NCBI GenBank assembly: GCA_035530655.1
Contig: DATKUK010000080.1
Span: 1-64,000, forward strand
Length of the DNA: 64,000 bases
From: DATKUK01 sp035530655
Lineage (GTDB): Bacteria > Planctomycetota > Phycisphaerae > UBA1845 > DATKUK01
Direction: 5' to 3'
Under the pieces are notes generated by a model. It was not told the origin of the DNA, did not search any database, and saw only the letters and a program-made list of their open reading frames with translations. Positions 61,265-64,000 of the stretch are shown here, piece by piece. The translations under genes and the position numbers were made by a program. Position 1 is the first letter of the stretch, and each line of letters opens with the position of its first letter.

Positions 61265-62491
61265 TCACTTCATCATGTTGCGGAAAGAATCCCGTGCGTC
61301 GCCGACCTGACGCCGAATCCGCCGGATGAGGCGACGGGCCCAGACGAACTCGGTGCCCAGAAGCGCCAGCCCCGCCGGCAGCACGACAAACGCCGGCCCG
61401 GGAAGCACGATCATCGCCACGCCGACGATCAGTAGGCTCGTACCAACCACCAGAATCACGATTCGCCTGGCCTGTCTGAGCGTGAGTTCGGCCAGGTCAC
61501 TCGTTTGGTCGATCAGGGTCGCTGCCAGGGCCGCCGTGTCGCGCTTCGCGCCGAAGACCGAGGCCAGCACCCCCACCGACAGCATGCCGCCGATGACCGC
61601 CAACGAGACCGGCGTGGGAATAGGGTGATGATGCACCAGCATCATCTTCACCCCCACGAACGCCAGCACAAACACGAGGCTCATCTTCAGGTAGCGGAAC
61701 TTGCCGATCAAAGCGGCCAGCGCGAAGTACAGCGAACGCAGACCCAGAATCGCGAATACGTTGGACGTGAACACCAGAAACGGATCCTGCGTTACGGCGA
61801 AGATCGCGGGAATCGAATCGACAGCGAACAGAACGTCCGTGCTTTCGACGACCAACAGAACCAGAAACAAGGGCGTGATCGCACGGCGACCGTCGACGCG
61901 CGTAAAGAAACGCTCGCCCTCGAATGTCCTGCTTACCGGATAGACACGCCGCGCGAGCTTCACCAGCGGATTCCGCTCCGGCTCCAAATTGTCGTGCCGT
62001 ACGATCAGCATCTTGACGGCGGTGAGCATCAGCAGACCACCGAAGACGTAGACCATCCACGAGAATCGGGACAACAGCACGCTTCCGCCGGCGATCATCG
62101 CGCCGCGCATCACCAACGCCCCCAGTATGCCCCAGAAGAGCGTCCGGTGCTGATACGCCGCCGGTACCTGAAAATAAGTGAAGATCAGAGCGATGATGAA
62201 AATGTTGTCAACGCTCAGGCTCTTCTCCAAGACATAGCCCGTGAGGAACTGAAGGCAGGCATGGTATCCCGTCAGAGTGTCGGTCGTGGGCAGGCGGATG
62301 TGCGCCCAGTGACCTTCGTAGAGGTAATACACCAGGACCGTAAAGCCCAGCGATACCGCCACCCACATCCCTGTCCATGCCAATGCCTCGCTCGCGCTGA
62401 TGACCCGGGCCCGGCGATTGAACACGCCCAGGTCAGCCGCCAGCATCAACAGCACCAGCAGCACAAAGCCGACCCAAACCCAGATCGTCAT
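61265..62491 (-). CDS. TerC/Alx-family membrane protein with C-terminal PGPGW domain
   Basis: The 408-residue inner-membrane protein has about nine helices. SVDNIFIIALIFTYFQVP and VESTDVLFAVDSIPAIFAVT are TerC signatures with the acidic metal-binding residues; the final 90 residues (IVLPGPAFVVLPAGLALLGT) are a PGPGW-type domain. TerC/Alx proteins export Mn2+ to load secreted metalloenzymes or relieve Mn stress. A second copy of its 3' end lies at 57649. No yybP-ykoY riboswitch was obvious upstream. Confidence 0.92.
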   Translation of the reverse strand: MTIWVWVGFVLLVLLMLAADLGVFNRRARVISASEALAWTGMWVAVSLGFTVLVYYLYEGHWAHIRLPTTDTLTGYHACLQFLTGYVLEKSLSVDNIFIIALIFTYFQVPAAYQHRTLFWGILGALVMRGAMIAGGSVLLSRFSWMVYVFGGLLMLTAVKMLIVRHDNLEPERNPLVKLARRVYPVSRTFEGERFFTRVDGRRAITPLFLVLLVVESTDVLFAVDSIPAIFAVTQDPFLVFTSNVFAILGLRSLYFALAALIGKFRYLKMSLVFVLAFVGVKMMLVHHHPIPTPVSLAVIGGMLSVGVLASVFGAKRDTAALAATLIDQTSDLAELTLRQARRIVILVVGTSLLIVGVAMIVLPGPAFVVLPAGLALLGTEFVWARRLIRRIRRQVGDARDSFRNMMK

Positions 62492-62715
62492 GGCAGGTAT
62501 CCACCGCTGCGGCGGCGCCGGGCGAACCCGGCCGTAGTCTTCGCCCTTCCGATGAGCCGGAAGCTTACATCACTCGCACCGCGCACGTCCACCCACGCCG
62601 CTTGCTCGGTCTCAAGCGACCGGCCCGCGTGGCCACGGTTTGCAGCCGGGTGGCCCTGGCCGCTAAACTGGTGTGGCCGGTACAACTTTGCTGGTTTGTC
62701 GCCAAGGAATTGCGT

Positions 62716-63411
62716 ATGCGGGGATCTCCAGTCTCCGGATCGAGCCCATGGTGGCGTCGGCTGTTCGGTGGGTCCAAGGCCGCGAGGTCGGCTGCCGTCA
62801 TCGTTGCGCACCCGGATGACGAGACGCTCTGGGCTGGTGGGCAAATCCTCGCGCATCCACGGTGGGATTGGTTTGTGGCGTCGATCTGCCGGGCGAGCGA
62901 CAAGGACCGATCGCCGCGATTCTTCAAGGCCCTCGAGCGCCTCGACGCGATCGGGGCGATCGCCGATCTGGATGACGGGCCCGACCAGCATCCCCTCGAC
63001 ACGCATATGATCCAGGAGACGGTGCTCCGGCTGCTTCCCCAGACCCACTATGACGTCATCCTGACCCACGGGCCCAGCGGCGAGTATACGCGTCATCGGC
63101 GGCACGAGGAGCTGTCCAGAGCGGTCACCGAGTTGTGGCAAAGCAAAAGGATTGCAGCGAAATCTCTCATGCTTTTTGCCTACGAAGACGGTGGCGGGCA
63201 GTATCTGCCCCGTGCGCGGCAGGATGCCCATTCGCGCCACAAACTGCCCGAGCCCGCGTTCCGGGAGAAGTCGCTGATCATCCGCCAAAGCTATGGATTC
63301 GCGAGTGATAGCTGGGAGGCCCGCGTGACGCCGCGGATCGAGGCGTTTTGGTGTTTCCAGTCACCCAGGCAGCTGGGGCACTGGCTGCTGAAGACGGGAG
63401 GACAGAGATGA
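62716..63411 (+). CDS. PIG-L/LmbE-family deacetylase
   Basis: The 231-residue enzyme has the metal/active-site motif VIVAHPDDETLWAGG and ILTHGPSGEYTRHRRHEELS. It removes acetyl groups from N-acetylglucosamine-type substrates. The ATG at 62716 with AAGGA upstream is preferred over the frame beginning at 62602. Its stop overlaps the glycosyltransferase start (ATGA), so the pair probably acts on one glycan or thiol-glycoside precursor. Confidence 0.9.
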   Translation: MRGSPVSGSSPWWRRLFGGSKAARSAAVIVAHPDDETLWAGGQILAHPRWDWFVASICRASDKDRSPRFFKALERLDAIGAIADLDDGPDQHPLDTHMIQETVLRLLPQTHYDVILTHGPSGEYTRHRRHEELSRAVTELWQSKRIAAKSLMLFAYEDGGGQYLPRARQDAHSRHKLPEPAFREKSLIIRQSYGFASDSWEARVTPRIEAFWCFQSPRQLGHWLLKTGGQR

Positions 63412-64000
63412 AGGTTCTGGTGCTCTACGACTACCCGCCCTCGCCGGGGGGGCTCGCTACGCAAGGCGACCTGCTCTACAAAGGTCTGCTGCATCTGGGC
63501 ATCGAGGCTCATGCCGTGCACTTTGAATCGGCCCAGGAAAAGGAGTGGTACTACCGATGGTTTAAGCCGGACGTGGTGGCGGGAATTGGCTACTGGGGGC
63601 ATGCGGCCCACCTGATTCTTCATCCGCAGCGGTTCGGCATTCAAGCCGTGCCCTGGCTGGTGGCTGACGGATACGTGGCCAACTACCGAGAGGTTCTCGA
63701 CGCCCTGCCCCTGATTCTGGTCACCTCAAACTGGGTCAAGGAGGTATACGTTCGCGACGGCATCAAGCCGGAGAACATACAGGTCCTGCCCGTCGGGTGT
63801 GATACCGACGCCTTCACCCCCAGGGACGCCAGCGACCTCAAGGTGGCCGTCGTTCGTGAGGCGCTGGGCGTGGCCCCGGATGAGTTGATGATCCTGACCG
63901 TCGGCGGCGACGCCACCTCCAAAGGAGCCCAGGAGGTCATGCAGGCCCTGGCCCTGCTGGGACGCAAGATTCCCCCCTGGAAGTATGTGTGCAAAGTGTG
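63408..64000 (+). CDS. Group 1 glycosyltransferase (3' end beyond the window)
   Basis: The frame is open from the ATG at 63408 to the window end (197 codons) with no stop. MKVLVLYDYPPSPGGLATQG is the N-terminal glycosyltransferase family 4-type start; LILVTSNWVKEVYVRDGI and PVGCDTDAFTP mark the acceptor/donor domain boundary of GT-B enzymes, and LTVGGDATSKGAQEVMQALA follows. It is translationally coupled to the PIG-L gene. Specificity unknown. Confidence 0.88.
   Translation, partial: MKVLVLYDYPPSPGGLATQGDLLYKGLLHLGIEAHAVHFESAQEKEWYYRWFKPDVVAGIGYWGHAAHLILHPQRFGIQAVPWLVADGYVANYREVLDALPLILVTSNWVKEVYVRDGIKPENIQVLPVGCDTDAFTPRDASDLKVAVVREALGVAPDELMILTVGGDATSKGAQEVMQALALLGRKIPPWKYVCKV

Noticed and set aside
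62492..62715. Possible yybP-ykoY manganese riboswitch before the TerC gene
   Set aside because: TerC/Alx genes often have one, but I could not find its conserved core in this stretch.
1..64000. CRISPR arrays, rRNA or tRNA genes
   Set aside because: No regularly spaced direct repeats and no tRNA-type TpsiC arms or rRNA signatures were seen in the non-coding stretches.

Overview
The window is high-GC bacterial DNA, densely coded on both strands, with no rRNA or tRNA gene that I could see. The gene set fits a Planctomycetota genome, most like Phycisphaerae: a DUF1573 protein, a bifunctional HldE, a ParA fused to a starch-binding-like domain, small-subunit NSS transport, and sugar ABC transporters beside glycosidases. 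This placement is inferred from gene content only; no marker gene was compared.

Layout. 0-3.6 kb: the end of an unknown gene, an XRE/S24 repressor, a secreted protein with a sorting-like tail, and a sialidase-like lipoprotein. 3.7-13.9 kb (minus strand): PPK2, then a run of small single-domain proteins (DinB, two nucleotidyltransferase-like paralogues, a methyltransferase, a pyruvate-kinase-C-like protein, DUF1330, DUF952) and PriA. 13.9-21.3 kb: a tandem metallo-beta-lactamase protein, a LOG-like protein, PRPP synthetase, an amidohydrolase, a lipoprotein and a sodium symporter with a coupled small membrane subunit. 21.3-28.0 kb (minus): a methyltransferase gene broken by an in-frame TAG, a small ORF with its own terminator, an EamA transporter, a DUF1573/rhodanese/MauE-like operon, a glycosyltransferase and HldE. 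28.3-32.4 kb: ParA-CBM48 with a coupled partner, an RNase Z-like protein and NrdR.

32.9-35.7 kb is a compact four-gene island: a Panacea/YwgA-like protein, a membrane protein, a PD-(D/E)XK-like nuclease and a protein that keeps the exact zinc motif of tRNA-guanine transglycosylases. It looks like an undescribed base-modification or defence module and is my leading candidate for a new system. 36.4-41.05 kb is a sugar ABC transporter of odd build: a binding protein fused to its permease, and a second permease with about 360 extracytoplasmic residues inserted after its first helix. Dispersed palindromic repeats flank it. 41.2-54.5 kb holds a cardiolipin synthase followed by a glycan-catabolism neighbourhood (Gfo/Idh/MocA dehydrogenase, FAD oxidoreductase, flavin reductase, GH2 beta-mannosidase-like enzyme, PLP trans-sulfuration enzyme, URO-D-like protein, secreted alpha/beta hydrolase, GH130).

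54.5-57.4 kb encodes one long polypeptide that joins a PH-like region, a zinc ribbon, a complete ABC exporter and DUF1854. 57.6-61.3 kb is a decaying accessory segment between a 3' fragment of a terC-like gene and the intact terC. It contains a HU/DUF4469 gene split by a toxin-antitoxin pair, an ankyrin protein, a GIY-YIG gene with an early TAG, a ParB-like 3' fragment and other remnants. The window closes with a PIG-L deacetylase overlapping a glycosyltransferase that runs off the end.
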